DNA from: Gammaproteobacteria bacterium HGW-Gammaproteobacteria-11
Lineage (GTDB): Bacteria > Pseudomonadota > Gammaproteobacteria > Pseudomonadales > Pseudomonadaceae
Assembly: GCA_002840055.1 (NCBI GenBank)
Contig: PGZJ01000005.1
Coordinates: 280,340 to 344,339, forward strand
Reading direction: 5' to 3'
DNA: 64,000 nt
Shown here: positions 46,484 through 56,534 of the stretch, in pieces
Position numbering within the stretch: position 1 is the first letter of the stretch
Layout of the letters: every line of letters starts with the position of its first letter
The notes under the pieces: model-generated
What the model was told of the DNA's origin: nothing
The model's input: only the letters and a program-made list of their open reading frames with translations
Database searches by the model: none
Made by a program: the position numbers and the translations under genes

Positions 46484-47368
46484 CTAACTGTGTCCGCTCA
46501 GCAGTACCTGCCGGGCGGCTTGCCTTACCTGTAGGCGCACGGCTTTAAGGGCCGGACTTTCCGCGCGCCAGTAATGCCAGTACAGCGGTACGTCCACCGG
46601 CGTACCCGGCAAGACTTCAATCAGACTGCCATTGTGCAGCTGTTCGGTAATCTGTAACTCGGGAATCAGTCCGAACGCCATGCCCTGCTGCACGGACTGC
46701 ACAAAGCCCTCTGAGCTTGGGCAGAAATGACAGTGCTGCGGGCTGCCAGCGCCATGCCGGCTCAAATAGTCATGCTGCAAACGGTCATCCTGATTGAAGA
46801 TAAGGCAAGGTGCGCGGCCAAGCCAATGGCCAGTGCCGGGTTGTGCAGCCTGTTCAGCGACAAAGTCCGGCGTGGCGACGGCGCGGTAGCGCAAGTAGCC
46901 GAGAAACTCGGCGCGGCCACCGTTGACTGCCTCGGCACTGGCACACAGGCAGGCCATGACGTCGCCATTTTTCATGCGTTTGAGTCCCACCGCCTGATCC
47001 TCCACGCTGAGATGAAAGCGTAACCCTGGAAGTTCTGCCTGCGCCTGGGCCAATGCCGCCGGCAGCCAGGTTGCCAGCGAGTCGGCATTCACGGTCAGAC
47101 GCAGGGTCGGTGCCTCCTGCGGATCACCCAGCCCCAGCTCAAGCTCCATCTGTTCAACCTGGCGTAGATGATTAAGCAGCTGCTGGCCAAAGGCGGTTGG
47201 CTGGGGAGGACTGGTGCGCAGCAGTGTTGCTTGTCCAAGGCGGCTTTCCAGCTGCTTGATGCGTTGACTGACTGCCGACTGGGTCAGGCACAGCCGTTGC
47301 GCAGCACGTTCAAAACTGCCCTCTTCAATCACCGCAGCCAGGGCCGAGAGGAGGCGATAATCCATCAT
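46484..47368 (-). CDS. argP: LysR-type regulator ArgP (IciA)
   Basis: 294 aa. N-terminal wHTH: LSALAAVIEEGSFERAAQRL, LTQSAVSQRIKQLE, RTSPPQPT, which match ArgP. Divergent from argO, its usual target for arginine/lysine export. C-terminal effector domain is full length. Confidence 0.92.
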   Translation of the reverse strand: MMDYRLLSALAAVIEEGSFERAAQRLCLTQSAVSQRIKQLESRLGQATLLRTSPPQPTAFGQQLLNHLRQVEQMELELGLGDPQEAPTLRLTVNADSLATWLPAALAQAQAELPGLRFHLSVEDQAVGLKRMKNGDVMACLCASAEAVNGGRAEFLGYLRYRAVATPDFVAEQAAQPGTGHWLGRAPCLIFNQDDRLQHDYLSRHGAGSPQHCHFCPSSEGFVQSVQQGMAFGLIPELQITEQLHNGSLIEVLPGTPVDVPLYWHYWRAESPALKAVRLQVRQAARQVLLSGHS

Positions 47369-47457
47369 GAAAATTTCTAATCCTACAGAAGATTTATTCG
47401 TTGGATTAATTTACGCCCCCAGGCCGAAAATGGCGACCTGATTTGAGAGGAGGTGGT

Positions 47458-48063
47458 ATGGGGTCGTTTTTCGCTGGCTTGAGCCTGGCTTTGAGCTTGA
47501 TCGTTGCCATCGGCGCACAGAACACCTGGGTGCTGACACAGAGCATGTATGGCCAACACCGGCTATTGCTTGCGGGGATCTGTATTGGTTGTGACAGCCT
47601 ACTGATCATTACCGGCGTCTTTGCTCTGGATGCGGTGCAGCAACAACTGCCGGCGCTGGTCCCGGCCCTGACCCTGGGTGGCAGTGCCCTGCTGCTCTGG
47701 CTGGGCTCCCAGGCGGCATTGCGCGCCTGGCGCGGTCAGGGCACGCTGGCCCTGCAACCGGCGCTGTTGACGCACAGCGCCGGCAAGCTCGCCGCTGCGA
47801 CCCTGGCCATAACGCTGCTAAACCCCCACGTTTATCTGGATACCGTGGTGCTGATTGGCGGGGTTGGTGCGCAACAGACCAGCCCGCTTGCATACGCACT
47901 GGGTGCCTGCCTTGGCTCGATGTTGTGGTTCAGTGCATTGGTACTGGCTGCACCGCTACTGGCGCGGCAACTCAGCAGTCCCCGCGCCTGGCAGCTGTTT
48001 GATTCGCTGATTGCCTTGATTCTTTTGAGTCTGGCCGTCTCGCTGTTGTTGAAATTGGATTGA
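47458..48063 (+). CDS. argO: Arginine/lysine exporter ArgO (LysE family)
   Basis: 201 aa, about six hydrophobic segments. The LysE signature GAQNTWVLTQSMYGQHRLL near the N-terminus and LLNPHVYLDTVVLIGG are present. GAGAGGAGGTGG precedes the ATG at 47458. Activated by ArgP. Confidence 0.92.
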   Translation: MGSFFAGLSLALSLIVAIGAQNTWVLTQSMYGQHRLLLAGICIGCDSLLIITGVFALDAVQQQLPALVPALTLGGSALLLWLGSQAALRAWRGQGTLALQPALLTHSAGKLAAATLAITLLNPHVYLDTVVLIGGVGAQQTSPLAYALGACLGSMLWFSALVLAAPLLARQLSSPRAWQLFDSLIALILLSLAVSLLLKLD

Positions 48064-48081
48064 GCCGCTGTCAATTCAGCT

Positions 48082-48552
48082 CTAGAGGTGACCAATGTCA
48101 GTCAACGCGGCCTTGAGCTGATCCTGGCTCATCTGGGCAAGGGGTAAGGCGAGAAAGGCCCTAACCCGTCGCTCAATGTGTGCCAGGGTCGATTGAAAGG
48201 CGGCATTAATCTCGTCTTCACTGCCGGCAAGGGCTGACGGGTCAGCCAGGCCCCAGTGGGTCTTCAGGGCCGGCCCGAAAAACACCGGGCAGGCCTCTCC
48301 CGCGGCACGATCACATACGGTAATGACGACATCGGGCGGGGCATGTTCAAAGGCGTCCGATGCCTTGCTGGTCAAACCCTGGGTTGGGATGCCAGCCGCT
48401 TCCAGGGTTTTCAGCGCTCGGTGATTTACCTTGCCACTGGGAAAACTGCCCGAGCTCACGGCCTGCATGCCGGCCGGCGCCAGATGATTGAACAGGGCTT
48501 CCGAGAGGATGCTGCGGCAGCTGTTATGGGTACACATGAACAAGACTTGCAT
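48082..48552 (-). CDS. arsC: Thioredoxin-coupled arsenate reductase (ArsC)
   Basis: 156 aa LMW phosphatase fold. The P-loop CTHNSCRS follows the CX5R motif, and a Cys pair in VCDRAAGEACPVFF fits Cys82/Cys89 of the thioredoxin-dependent ArsC family. Reduces arsenate to arsenite in the cytoplasm. Lies 127 bp after the outer-membrane barrel gene, same strand; it may be cotranscribed with the arsenic-like arm. Confidence 0.9.
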   Translation of the reverse strand: MQVLFMCTHNSCRSILSEALFNHLAPAGMQAVSSGSFPSGKVNHRALKTLEAAGIPTQGLTSKASDAFEHAPPDVVITVCDRAAGEACPVFFGPALKTHWGLADPSALAGSEDEINAAFQSTLAHIERRVRAFLALPLAQMSQDQLKAALTDIGHL

Positions 48553-48679
48553 CGGGTCTCTCCGGTTCAGACCTGCAGGCGGGTGGCCAGGCAGGTCAGA
48601 TTGCCAAACGAACGGGTTAATGCCAAGCGCTGGCCTGTTGCCCTTGGCGGCTTTGCTGAAATCAGGCGTAGTCAGGGCT

Positions 48680-49927
48680 CTACCAAAGGTAACTGGCCTC
48701 GACGAAGGTCAGTGAGTTGTTCCTTAGTTGACCGAGGAAGGCATCCTGAGGTCCGCGGAACAGATCAAAGCCGGTGTTGATACGCCAGCTGTCGGTCAAG
48801 GCGTACTTGACTCGCCCCCTGAGCATCCAGTCTCCCCGTGGCTCGGTCCAAACAGCAAAGATATCCAGATTGGCCTTGGAGTCGAGAAAGGGCCTGGCGT
48901 ACCTGAAGGTAAGACCATACTGATCGGTATCCCGCTCGTTGCTGATCAGCGCTTGAGCTTCCTGGACCTGTTCCATCAACGGATTGCCGGGGCGCGACGA
49001 TACTGACTGCAGGTGTCGCCAGAAACCCTGTACAGACACTGTCTCGCGATCCCCCAGATACCACTCGGCGCCACCAATGAGCGAGGTATAAGGTCGCCGT
49101 CGGGCAACCGATGTAGCCGAGGCCTGCTGGAAGTCGACCCAGGCTATTTCCGCCCGATAGGCCGTTTCGCCACGCACCAGGGTCAGGTCGCTGCCGAGCA
49201 TGCGCATGCGCGTGGCGTACTGTCCCAGGGTGATGCCCTGGGGTGCCATATTGCGAACGGCAAAGGTCGGAAAGGGGTCGTGTCCGTCGATAAAGCTGAC
49301 TGACCAATCGGCGCTGGAACCCAGCACGTCATACTTCAACGCCAGCGTCGGGCGGACGCTGGGATCTTCCTCGATAAAGGTGACCCCGGGTGTCTGGCGC
49401 AGAGGCACGTCATTGAACTCAAAGCGGTCCAGCACATGCACCTGCAACCGGCCCTGGCCCGCTGCACAATCCAGATGCAAGCCCCAATTGCCAGAACGCT
49501 GGTCATTGTTTTCCGGGGTCAGGCGCCGGAAGTTGGTGGGTGAGACCAGATCAGTCGGGTTGATGCCGTCTGCCCGACCCCAGAGAACCAGTTTCCTGCC
49601 CAGTGCCGGGGTGCAGGGCCAGTCCCTGTGACGGATATAAAATTCAGTTACTCCGGCATCTTCGCGCTTGCCATCCAGCCGCTCCGGTGAGGAGAGCGCC
49701 CAGACGGCTGAGCGCAGTTGCAGATTGTCAGAGGCCTGCCAGTCGAGATTGAGCTTGAGGCGATTGGAGGACACGGCGTGCCTGTCGTCCAGCATGCGGT
49801 TGGATGACCACAGACCGGAGGTGACTTCGCCGGTCAACTGCGCGGGGGTGGCATACCCCCGGGTTGCAAGCAGTAGCATCGCCAGCGTACTGGCCTGTAC
49901 AAGGCGCAATCGAGATGCACACATCAT
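48680..49927 (-). CDS. Outer-membrane beta-barrel protein
   Basis: 415 aa. Signal peptide (TLAMLLLATRGYATPA), then alternating beta strands ending in SLTFVEASYLW with an aromatic C-terminus typical of porin-like barrels. I recall such barrels (DUF1302-like) beside RND/LolA exporters. Starts 8 bp after the RND gene; start at the ATG at 49927 (or 49924) preceded by AAGGGG. Likely the outer-membrane part of the exporter. Confidence 0.85.
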   Translation of the reverse strand: MMCASRLRLVQASTLAMLLLATRGYATPAQLTGEVTSGLWSSNRMLDDRHAVSSNRLKLNLDWQASDNLQLRSAVWALSSPERLDGKREDAGVTEFYIRHRDWPCTPALGRKLVLWGRADGINPTDLVSPTNFRRLTPENNDQRSGNWGLHLDCAAGQGRLQVHVLDRFEFNDVPLRQTPGVTFIEEDPSVRPTLALKYDVLGSSADWSVSFIDGHDPFPTFAVRNMAPQGITLGQYATRMRMLGSDLTLVRGETAYRAEIAWVDFQQASATSVARRRPYTSLIGGAEWYLGDRETVSVQGFWRHLQSVSSRPGNPLMEQVQEAQALISNERDTDQYGLTFRYARPFLDSKANLDIFAVWTEPRGDWMLRGRVKYALTDSWRINTGFDLFRGPQDAFLGQLRNNSLTFVEASYLW

Positions 49928-49934
49928 TTGCCCC

Positions 49935-52900
49935 TTAGTTGGTAGCCAGGTTGTTCGCGGAAAACAGGTTGTCGCTGAGCGGCTCACCCACTCTGAAGTT
50001 ACTGAAGCTGATGGTAGTGCTGTGGCCGCTCTGCAGGTTGGTGCACTCGGCGCGCATCGGCTGCCACTTGTCGTTCTCCGCATCAACCTGCTGGATATCG
50101 GAGAAATTGAAGGTCTTGTAGGGCTGATCATGTACGTCAAAAGCCTCTACATAGCTGGTGGCAAAATTGTCCATGCGTACCCAGGTCACCCGCCGGCCAT
50201 AGCCCGAGTGGGTGCGTACGTCGTCGTCCACCGGCAGCGACTCGATAACATAGTGCTCAACACCCTCACGCTGTTCCTGGCGCAACAGGCTGTGTTGCCA
50301 GTCCTCGACCTTGTGGCCCATGACATCGCCAAAGCTGAAGTCGGTGCCGATAAAGCTGTCCTTCTTGTTTGAGGCCACCAGGCGACGTACACGGCGCATG
50401 GCCGGTAGGTAGACCCACATGTCGTCATCGGCGGCCGTATGCTCGATCAGCAGGGTTGTGGTACCGCGGATATCGGCAGGGGCGTCGAAACGCACCAGAC
50501 GCATGGTATCCAGGCCGTTCTCCTGCAGTTTGGAGGCCATGTTCGAACGACGCGTGCGGGTTGAACCACTCTTGTTCTGCAAGACGAACTCGGCGTCGGC
50601 AGTCGAGGTGCTGAAGCGTGTCACCGCGGCATTGCGCTGCATGATCTGCGCCGCTTCCTGCTCCGCTGACCAGCCCACCTGTGAGTAGGTCAGAAAGCCG
50701 ATCGAGGCCAGAATGATCAGCAACACGGCGCCACCGTCCCCGGAACGGCGGCGGAAGATAAAGGCCGGCTTGAAGGTCAGGATCACGCTCGGAATCAGTG
50801 TCAGGGTAGCCAGAACACTGGTCAGCATGGCCAGTACGATGAAGGTCGAGAGCCACATATGTACCTTGTAATCGTAGGAGAACATCAGCACTGCATAGCC
50901 ACCGGCCACCGCGGTGGCAACGAACAGGCACGCCTTGCCAGCCGTTTTGATCGCCATTTCGACCGCATGCGGCAGGCTTTGCCCCTGCTTTGTGTACTCG
51001 CCGATGCGGTAGATCAGGTAGATCGCATAGTCGGCACCAATGCCCACGGCCATGGCCGAGATCAGTGAGTTGGGGATGTTCAGCGGCACGCCGAAGTAAC
51101 CCATCACACCAAACACCAGTGACAGCACCACCAGCAGCGGCGAGAGTACCAGCAAGCCGGCAATGAAGGAGCGAAAGGCGATCACCGCCACCAGGAAAAT
51201 CACGGTAAGAATCTGACCGATATTGAGTAGCTTGCTATGCACCATGACATCGGTAACGGCCAGTGTCTGTGCTACCTCGCCGCCATATGACAGCGTTACA
51301 TGGTCAGGGAAGCGCTGGTCGGCCAGCGTGCTCAACTCATTCACCAGTTGATCAATTTCGGCATTGCTGTTGGTGCGCAACATGATCGAGATCTTGGCCC
51401 GTTGATAGTCGTAATCAACATGGGCTGAAAAATCTTCAGGGTCACCTGACATGGAGTACAGGAACAGGTACTGGGCGATCAGGTCCTGATCATCGGGAAG
51501 GGGTTCAGCCTGTGCCGGATCGCCCAGTGCGGCCTGGTGCATGCGTTGAATAAAGTCATCAATGGACAGGGTTTTACCGACGATCGGCCGGGTGGCTGCA
51601 TCCGCCTGGATCGCACGAATGGCACTCAGTATTTCCGGATCCTTGATGCCGTCGGGTTGCCCGGTATCCACCATGATGTACAGCACGTTGGTGCCACCGG
51701 TCTGAGCGTTGAGCAGGTTGTCGTCCTGCTGTATCGGCAGCGAGTCGGAGAAGAAGCTCTTGCTTGAGTTATCGACATGCACTTTCGGCCAGCCGGCGAT
51801 CGCCACGCCGATCAGTACCACGAAGAACAGCAGAACCCAGCGACGACTGATCGAACTGACCACGGTTTGGGCGATGCCGGCACTCAGGCGATCCCAGATG
51901 CGTGGCTTCATTTCAGTATCAATGTGCGCAGCCGATGGCGGTTTAAGGCTGGCCCGCACGGCTGGTGTGAAAGTAAATTCCAGTATCACCGCTGAAAGCA
52001 GGCCAATGCCGGTGAAGATACCGAAGGCCCTTACCGTTTCCAGCTCGAAAACCACCAGGGAAAAGAACCCCAGCGCGGCAATACCCCCGGCAATGACCAA
52101 TACCGGACCGACCGCCGCCAGCGACTGGATGGTAGCCAGTCGATTGGCCGTTTGCGGGGCCATATTCTGCACATTGACCAGCTCGATGAAATGCTCGTAG
52201 TAGCGTTTCAATAGCTGTACCGCATGGCCGGCCGCCACCGCGAGAATCAAAATGGGTGTGGGCGAGTTGAAGATGTCCATTGGCACTTTCATCAAGCCCA
52301 TGATGCCGACGCCCCAGACCACCGATAGCAACGCGGTAACCAGCGGCAGAATCAGTCCTTGAACAGTCCGAAAGGCTTCAAAGTGCAACAAGCCAATGAC
52401 CAGTACGGCGATCGGAAAGAGCCAGTTGATGCGGTCTGCAAAGACCTCTGCCTGCTCCAGAAAAACCGGATTGCCACTCAGGGAGATAGAGATGCCTGGC
52501 AGGTTTTCCTGGCTCAGGATCTCATGTACCTCCGACAGCATCGCGCCAAAGCCATTTGGGTTTTCCTTGAGTTCGAGCATGATGGTTGCCGTGCGCCAGT
52601 CACTGGAAATCACCGCATCGCGGTAGATCGGATTGGTGCTGATGGCTGCCTTGAGCGCCTCCCGTTCCTCTGCTGTGGTAGGCAACTGATCACCCAGCAA
52701 GGGCCTTGCTTCAAAGCCTTCAGCATGCCCGGAAATGCTCTTGGCTTGCCGGGAAGACAGGCTCAGGAGGGTCTGGTTGGTCACTGAAGAGGCCGCGTAG
52801 AGTTGTTCGGTGATGCGCTTTACCGCCGCCAGTACCTCCGGCTGCAAGGCATCTCCCGTGGTTGGCGTGAGGCCGATGACAACCAGGTATTTCGAACCAA

Positions 52901-53147
52901 AGATCCGCTCGATGGTATTGGTTGCCTTGATGTAGGGATGGCTTTGCGGGACCACGGCTGCCGGGTTGATGATGACCTGCTGTTTGGCGGCAAAGAAACC
53001 GAAAAAGGCAGACAACGCCAAGATCAGAGTGATGACCCAGAGTCGATGATTGACTACCCAGGTAAGGTACTTTTCCAGTGGCAGGGAAGACTTGTTGCCA
53101 CCGTCGTCAATGGAATTCAGAACGGGTGTTTTTGTTATGTCTGTCAT
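49935..53147 (-). CDS. MMPL/RND exporter fused to a LolA-like lipoprotein-sorting domain
   Basis: 1070 aa. Residues about 1-790 form an MMPL-type RND transporter with two sterol-sensing-like TM bundles (for example GADYAIYLIYRIGEY) and two large periplasmic loops. At about 800 a hydrophobic segment (AVLLIILASIGFLTYSQVG) is followed by a periplasmic domain with DTMRLVRFDAPADIRGTT and YLPAMRRVRRL, as in 'outer membrane lipoprotein-sorting protein' (LolA-like). The fused segment resembles a signal peptide, as if two genes joined. Overlaps the ligase stop, so coupled. Hydrophobic substrate transport is inferred. Confidence 0.88.
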   Translation of the reverse strand: MTDITKTPVLNSIDDGGNKSSLPLEKYLTWVVNHRLWVITLILALSAFFGFFAAKQQVIINPAAVVPQSHPYIKATNTIERIFGSKYLVVIGLTPTTGDALQPEVLAAVKRITEQLYAASSVTNQTLLSLSSRQAKSISGHAEGFEARPLLGDQLPTTAEEREALKAAISTNPIYRDAVISSDWRTATIMLELKENPNGFGAMLSEVHEILSQENLPGISISLSGNPVFLEQAEVFADRINWLFPIAVLVIGLLHFEAFRTVQGLILPLVTALLSVVWGVGIMGLMKVPMDIFNSPTPILILAVAAGHAVQLLKRYYEHFIELVNVQNMAPQTANRLATIQSLAAVGPVLVIAGGIAALGFFSLVVFELETVRAFGIFTGIGLLSAVILEFTFTPAVRASLKPPSAAHIDTEMKPRIWDRLSAGIAQTVVSSISRRWVLLFFVVLIGVAIAGWPKVHVDNSSKSFFSDSLPIQQDDNLLNAQTGGTNVLYIMVDTGQPDGIKDPEILSAIRAIQADAATRPIVGKTLSIDDFIQRMHQAALGDPAQAEPLPDDQDLIAQYLFLYSMSGDPEDFSAHVDYDYQRAKISIMLRTNSNAEIDQLVNELSTLADQRFPDHVTLSYGGEVAQTLAVTDVMVHSKLLNIGQILTVIFLVAVIAFRSFIAGLLVLSPLLVVLSLVFGVMGYFGVPLNIPNSLISAMAVGIGADYAIYLIYRIGEYTKQGQSLPHAVEMAIKTAGKACLFVATAVAGGYAVLMFSYDYKVHMWLSTFIVLAMLTSVLATLTLIPSVILTFKPAFIFRRRSGDGGAVLLIILASIGFLTYSQVGWSAEQEAAQIMQRNAAVTRFSTSTADAEFVLQNKSGSTRTRRSNMASKLQENGLDTMRLVRFDAPADIRGTTTLLIEHTAADDDMWVYLPAMRRVRRLVASNKKDSFIGTDFSFGDVMGHKVEDWQHSLLRQEQREGVEHYVIESLPVDDDVRTHSGYGRRVTWVRMDNFATSYVEAFDVHDQPYKTFNFSDIQQVDAENDKWQPMRAECTNLQSGHSTTISFSNFRVGEPLSDNLFSANNLATN

Positions 53148-54724
53148 GATTCATGACCTCGGCAGGAAAAACGCGGAGCCAGCGTCTCGCTATTGTTATG
53201 AAGGCGGGTGACCTGCTCTTTGAGCAGGTGTTTCTGGACCTTGGCAGAGGGGGTGTAGGGAAAGCTCTCCACCAGGGTGCAGTGCGTCGGAACCCAGCCA
53301 TTGAAGGCACTGGCGATATGTTGCTGCAGGGCCAGATCTACCGCTGCAGGATCGGATTCGGCTGCGGCTATCCAGGCCAGCACGCAGTGATTGCTGTCGC
53401 GTCCGGTGACCAGCAGGGCCGCATCTGCGACACCGGGAACCAGGCGCGCCTGGTGCTCGATCAAGGCCGAGCACAGCGGATTGCCATTGCAGACCAACGC
53501 ATCTTCCATGCGGTCGATGACTTCCAGCTGGGCACTGTCGTGTAATGTGGCAAAGTCGCCGGTAGCCAACCACTCGCCGTCACCCTCAGGGTAATGGGCA
53601 ACCCAGTGCCCACGGACCATTAGCTCGCCGGTGCCCTTGGTGGAACAGCCACCCTGCCGGTCCTGGACCGCCATCTCTATTCCAAAGACGGGTTTGCCAT
53701 GCCGCAGTGAGGCATTGTTGCTATCAAAGCGCTCAATGGTGGCCAGTGGTGATGTCTCTGTCATGCCCCAGGCATGGCACACCTCGACGCCCAGGACGTC
53801 CTGAATAAACAACGCCACCTCAAAGGGCAGTCGGGTGCCGCCAACCACGGTGCGACGCAGGGTACTGAAACGCAGACCATGGGCGCGCATGTAGTGGGCA
53901 AGGGCCAGCCAATGGGCAGACACCGCTCCGAGTACGGTGATCTTGTGCTCCTCGATCCAGTGAAACCACTGGGCAGGATCGCGATTCAGCGGTACCAGAA
54001 CCAGCTCGGCACCGACCAGCGGACACACAAAGGGCGCACCCCAGGCGCTGGCATGGAAGTTCTGCATCAGGGGCATCACACGATCAGTGCTACTCAGCGC
54101 CATGGCATCCGGCAAGGCGCAGGCCCAGGCATGCAACAGGGTGGATCTGTGTGTGTAGGCAACCACCTTGGGAATACCAGTGGTGCCGGAGGAATAGCAG
54201 ACATGCGAGAGCGTCTGCTCGTCGAACGCGGGTGCGCGGTAGGCCTCTGTTGACTCGACGCCGGGCGCCGCCATGTCGCGCAGTGCCATGTCTTTGAACA
54301 TCCCGGCAAAGGCGCGGGCAGCATCTGCTGTGGTGCTGTCATGCAGAAGCAGAGAGGGGTTAAGGTGCTGGAGGAAAAGGGCCAGATCCTCGGGACGATG
54401 CTGAGGGTTGAACAGGTGTGTTGTCACCCCCTGCTGCAGAGCGGCGTACAGCCAGGTCAGTTGGTCCAGGGAACTCAAGCCAAAACTGACCAGCGCATCC
54501 CCAGGCAGCAATCCCTGCCTTTGCAGTTCGGCACTGCGCTGGTCTACAGCTTTTGCCAATTGCGCATAGGATTGCCTGGTTATCGTGCCGTCAAGAGCCA
54601 CGGAGGTCACAGTGGCAGAGGCATGTACCTGTGCTGCATGGGTGAGCAGAGTGTGAGCGTGAAGCGGGAGTGGTAGCACTCGCGCAGTAGAGTAATCTGA
54701 CGAACCAAAGGTATGTGTTTTCAT
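53144..54724 (-). CDS. Acyl-AMP ligase (AMP-binding enzyme)
   Basis: 526 aa. The P-loop VCYSSGTTGIPKVVAY, AWGMTETSPLATIE and WLATGDFAT identify an adenylate-forming acyl-CoA/fatty-acid ligase; the C-terminal Lys region is AKVQKHLLKEQ. Probably activates a carboxylic acid to acyl-AMP/CoA. It lies between pstB and the RND exporter in the same leftward run, 80 bp after pstB. Confidence 0.9.
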   Translation of the reverse strand: MKTHTFGSSDYSTARVLPLPLHAHTLLTHAAQVHASATVTSVALDGTITRQSYAQLAKAVDQRSAELQRQGLLPGDALVSFGLSSLDQLTWLYAALQQGVTTHLFNPQHRPEDLALFLQHLNPSLLLHDSTTADAARAFAGMFKDMALRDMAAPGVESTEAYRAPAFDEQTLSHVCYSSGTTGIPKVVAYTHRSTLLHAWACALPDAMALSSTDRVMPLMQNFHASAWGAPFVCPLVGAELVLVPLNRDPAQWFHWIEEHKITVLGAVSAHWLALAHYMRAHGLRFSTLRRTVVGGTRLPFEVALFIQDVLGVEVCHAWGMTETSPLATIERFDSNNASLRHGKPVFGIEMAVQDRQGGCSTKGTGELMVRGHWVAHYPEGDGEWLATGDFATLHDSAQLEVIDRMEDALVCNGNPLCSALIEHQARLVPGVADAALLVTGRDSNHCVLAWIAAAESDPAAVDLALQQHIASAFNGWVPTHCTLVESFPYTPSAKVQKHLLKEQVTRLHNNSETLAPRFSCRGHES

Positions 54725-54804
54725 GCCTCCATGGTAGGAATCGCAACCCTATGACGACAATGGAACAGATATACCATGCCGTTTTTAAAGGGCTGCAGCC
54801 CGAT

Positions 54805-55656
54805 TCAGGCAAATTTCAGATAGCTTTGCGTCAAGGCATGCTGCGGCTGCTCAAAGACGTCATGTGCCTTGCCACATTCGATCAGCTTACCGACACCATC
54901 CACCTTCCAGAACACCGCAACCTGATCGGCCACTCGTCTTGCCTGATTAAGGCTGTGGGTGACCAAAACGATGGTCCGCTGTTTAGACAGGCTGCGGATC
55001 AATGTTTCAATTTTTTCGGTTGAGATTGGATCAAGGGCGCTGCAGGGCTCATCCATGAGTAACACATCCGGGTCCAGTATCAGCGCCCGGGCAAGGCACA
55101 GGCGTTGCTGCTGACCGCCTGACAAGGACATGGCTGAGCTGTCGAGACGGTCATGCACCTCCTCCCACAAACCAACTTCACGTAGTGCAGATTCAACACG
55201 ACGGTTGATGTCGACACGGTCTTTGATCCCATGCTGTCTGAGGGCGAATTCAAGGTTCTTTCGGATCGAGAAAGGGAAGGGGTTGGGTCGTTGAAACAAC
55301 ATACCGACCTGTCGGCGCAATTGGGTCGCATTTTTTTCCAGCTGCCGGCTGTCCATCCAACTGAAGTTGACTGAGCCTTCCACTGAGCAGCAAGGCACCA
55401 GATCGTTGAGACGGTTCAGGCAGTAAAGTAGGCTCGATTTACCGCATCCGGACGGGCCGATCAATGCGGTAACCGAGTTGCGTTGAACGCGCAATGTCAC
55501 ATTCTCTACAACGGCGCAGTTGTCATAGCTCACCGAGAGATTGTCGATTTCAATATAGTCGCCCGCAAGGCCCTTCAACTGAGTGACAGATTCTGGCGGC
55601 ATGTCAGAAGGCTGGGCTGAGGGCTTAAGTGCGATGGCGCCATGTTCAGTGATCAT
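54805..55656 (-). CDS. pstB: Phosphate ABC transporter ATPase PstB
   Basis: 283 aa. Walker A GPSGCGKSSLL, signature SLSGGQQQRLC, Walker B VLLMDEPCSALDP and LVTHSLNQA are present. Start at 55656, directly after the pstA stop. A long N-terminal extension (about 40 aa) is unusual for PstB. Confidence 0.93.
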   Translation of the reverse strand: MITEHGAIALKPSAQPSDMPPESVTQLKGLAGDYIEIDNLSVSYDNCAVVENVTLRVQRNSVTALIGPSGCGKSSLLYCLNRLNDLVPCCSVEGSVNFSWMDSRQLEKNATQLRRQVGMLFQRPNPFPFSIRKNLEFALRQHGIKDRVDINRRVESALREVGLWEEVHDRLDSSAMSLSGGQQQRLCLARALILDPDVLLMDEPCSALDPISTEKIETLIRSLSKQRTIVLVTHSLNQARRVADQVAVFWKVDGVGKLIECGKAHDVFEQPQHALTQSYLKFA

Positions 55657-55658
55657 AT

Positions 55659-56534
55659 TCAGTGACTCCGAGTTGTGGTGCCCGTCATGCGCCGCTGCAT
55701 CCAACGGGTGATGGCATGCACGCTGAAACTGAGCATGGCCAACAGCAGCAGGAGCGCCAGGGCTGAACCGTAAGCATTGGGACTGCCGCCCGGTACATTG
55801 GTCGACAGGTCATAAATATGCACAGAAATACTGCGCCCGGAATCAAGCAGGGACTCGGGCATTCTGTCTGCGTAGCCGCTGGTGAAGAGCAGAACGGCGG
55901 TTTCCGCCAGCGCGCGTGTCATCGCCAGGACAATACCTGCACAAATACCTGGCAGCGCAACCGGAACCAGCACATGCCATAAAACCGATTGTCTCGACAG
56001 ACCCAGTGCGGCACCGCCAGAACGATGTGCGTAAGCGGCGGACTCCAGAGAAAAGGCAATTGACCGCGCTAGCGTAGGTAAAATCATACAAGCCAGCGTT
56101 AGCCCGCCGGCCAGAATCGAGTAACCCAAGCCCAGTTGACGGCAGAAAAAGCTAAGTCCAAATAGGCCGAATACCACTGAGGGAATACCGGCCAGTATGT
56201 CAAGGCTGCAGCGCAGCAGCCGCGCTGGCCAGCCTTCTGGATCAAAGCCTTCGGTGAGCATTACCGCTACACCAAAGGCCAGAGGCAAGGCGGCGATAAG
56301 ACTGACCAGGACAATAGCCAGAGTCGAGACCAGAATCGGAGCAATGCCCCCGCTGCGTCCGGCGTCTGACGGGCTGGTGATTAGAAAATCCAGGCTGAGT
56401 GCCTGAAATCCGTTACTGAAGACGGTGAAAAGCGGCCAAAGCAGCATCGCGAAAGCGGCCAGAGTCAGGCCATACATCAACCCGTTCCAGGCCGTTTCAC
56501 GGTAATTCAGTGGTTGAGTTAGACCCAGTTTCAT
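55659..56534 (-). CDS. pstA: Phosphate transporter permease PstA
   Basis: 291 aa ABC permease with about six TM segments and the EAA-like loop GGAALGLSRQSVLWHVLVP. The ATG overlaps the pstC stop (ATGA). Confidence 0.92.
   Translation of the reverse strand: MKLGLTQPLNYRETAWNGLMYGLTLAAFAMLLWPLFTVFSNGFQALSLDFLITSPSDAGRSGGIAPILVSTLAIVLVSLIAALPLAFGVAVMLTEGFDPEGWPARLLRCSLDILAGIPSVVFGLFGLSFFCRQLGLGYSILAGGLTLACMILPTLARSIAFSLESAAYAHRSGGAALGLSRQSVLWHVLVPVALPGICAGIVLAMTRALAETAVLLFTSGYADRMPESLLDSGRSISVHIYDLSTNVPGGSPNAYGSALALLLLLAMLSFSVHAITRWMQRRMTGTTTRSH

Noticed and set aside
49927..50140. Longer N-terminus for the outer-membrane barrel
   Set aside because: The extra 71 residues overlap the RND gene and lack a signal peptide; the ATG at 49927 gives a clean one.
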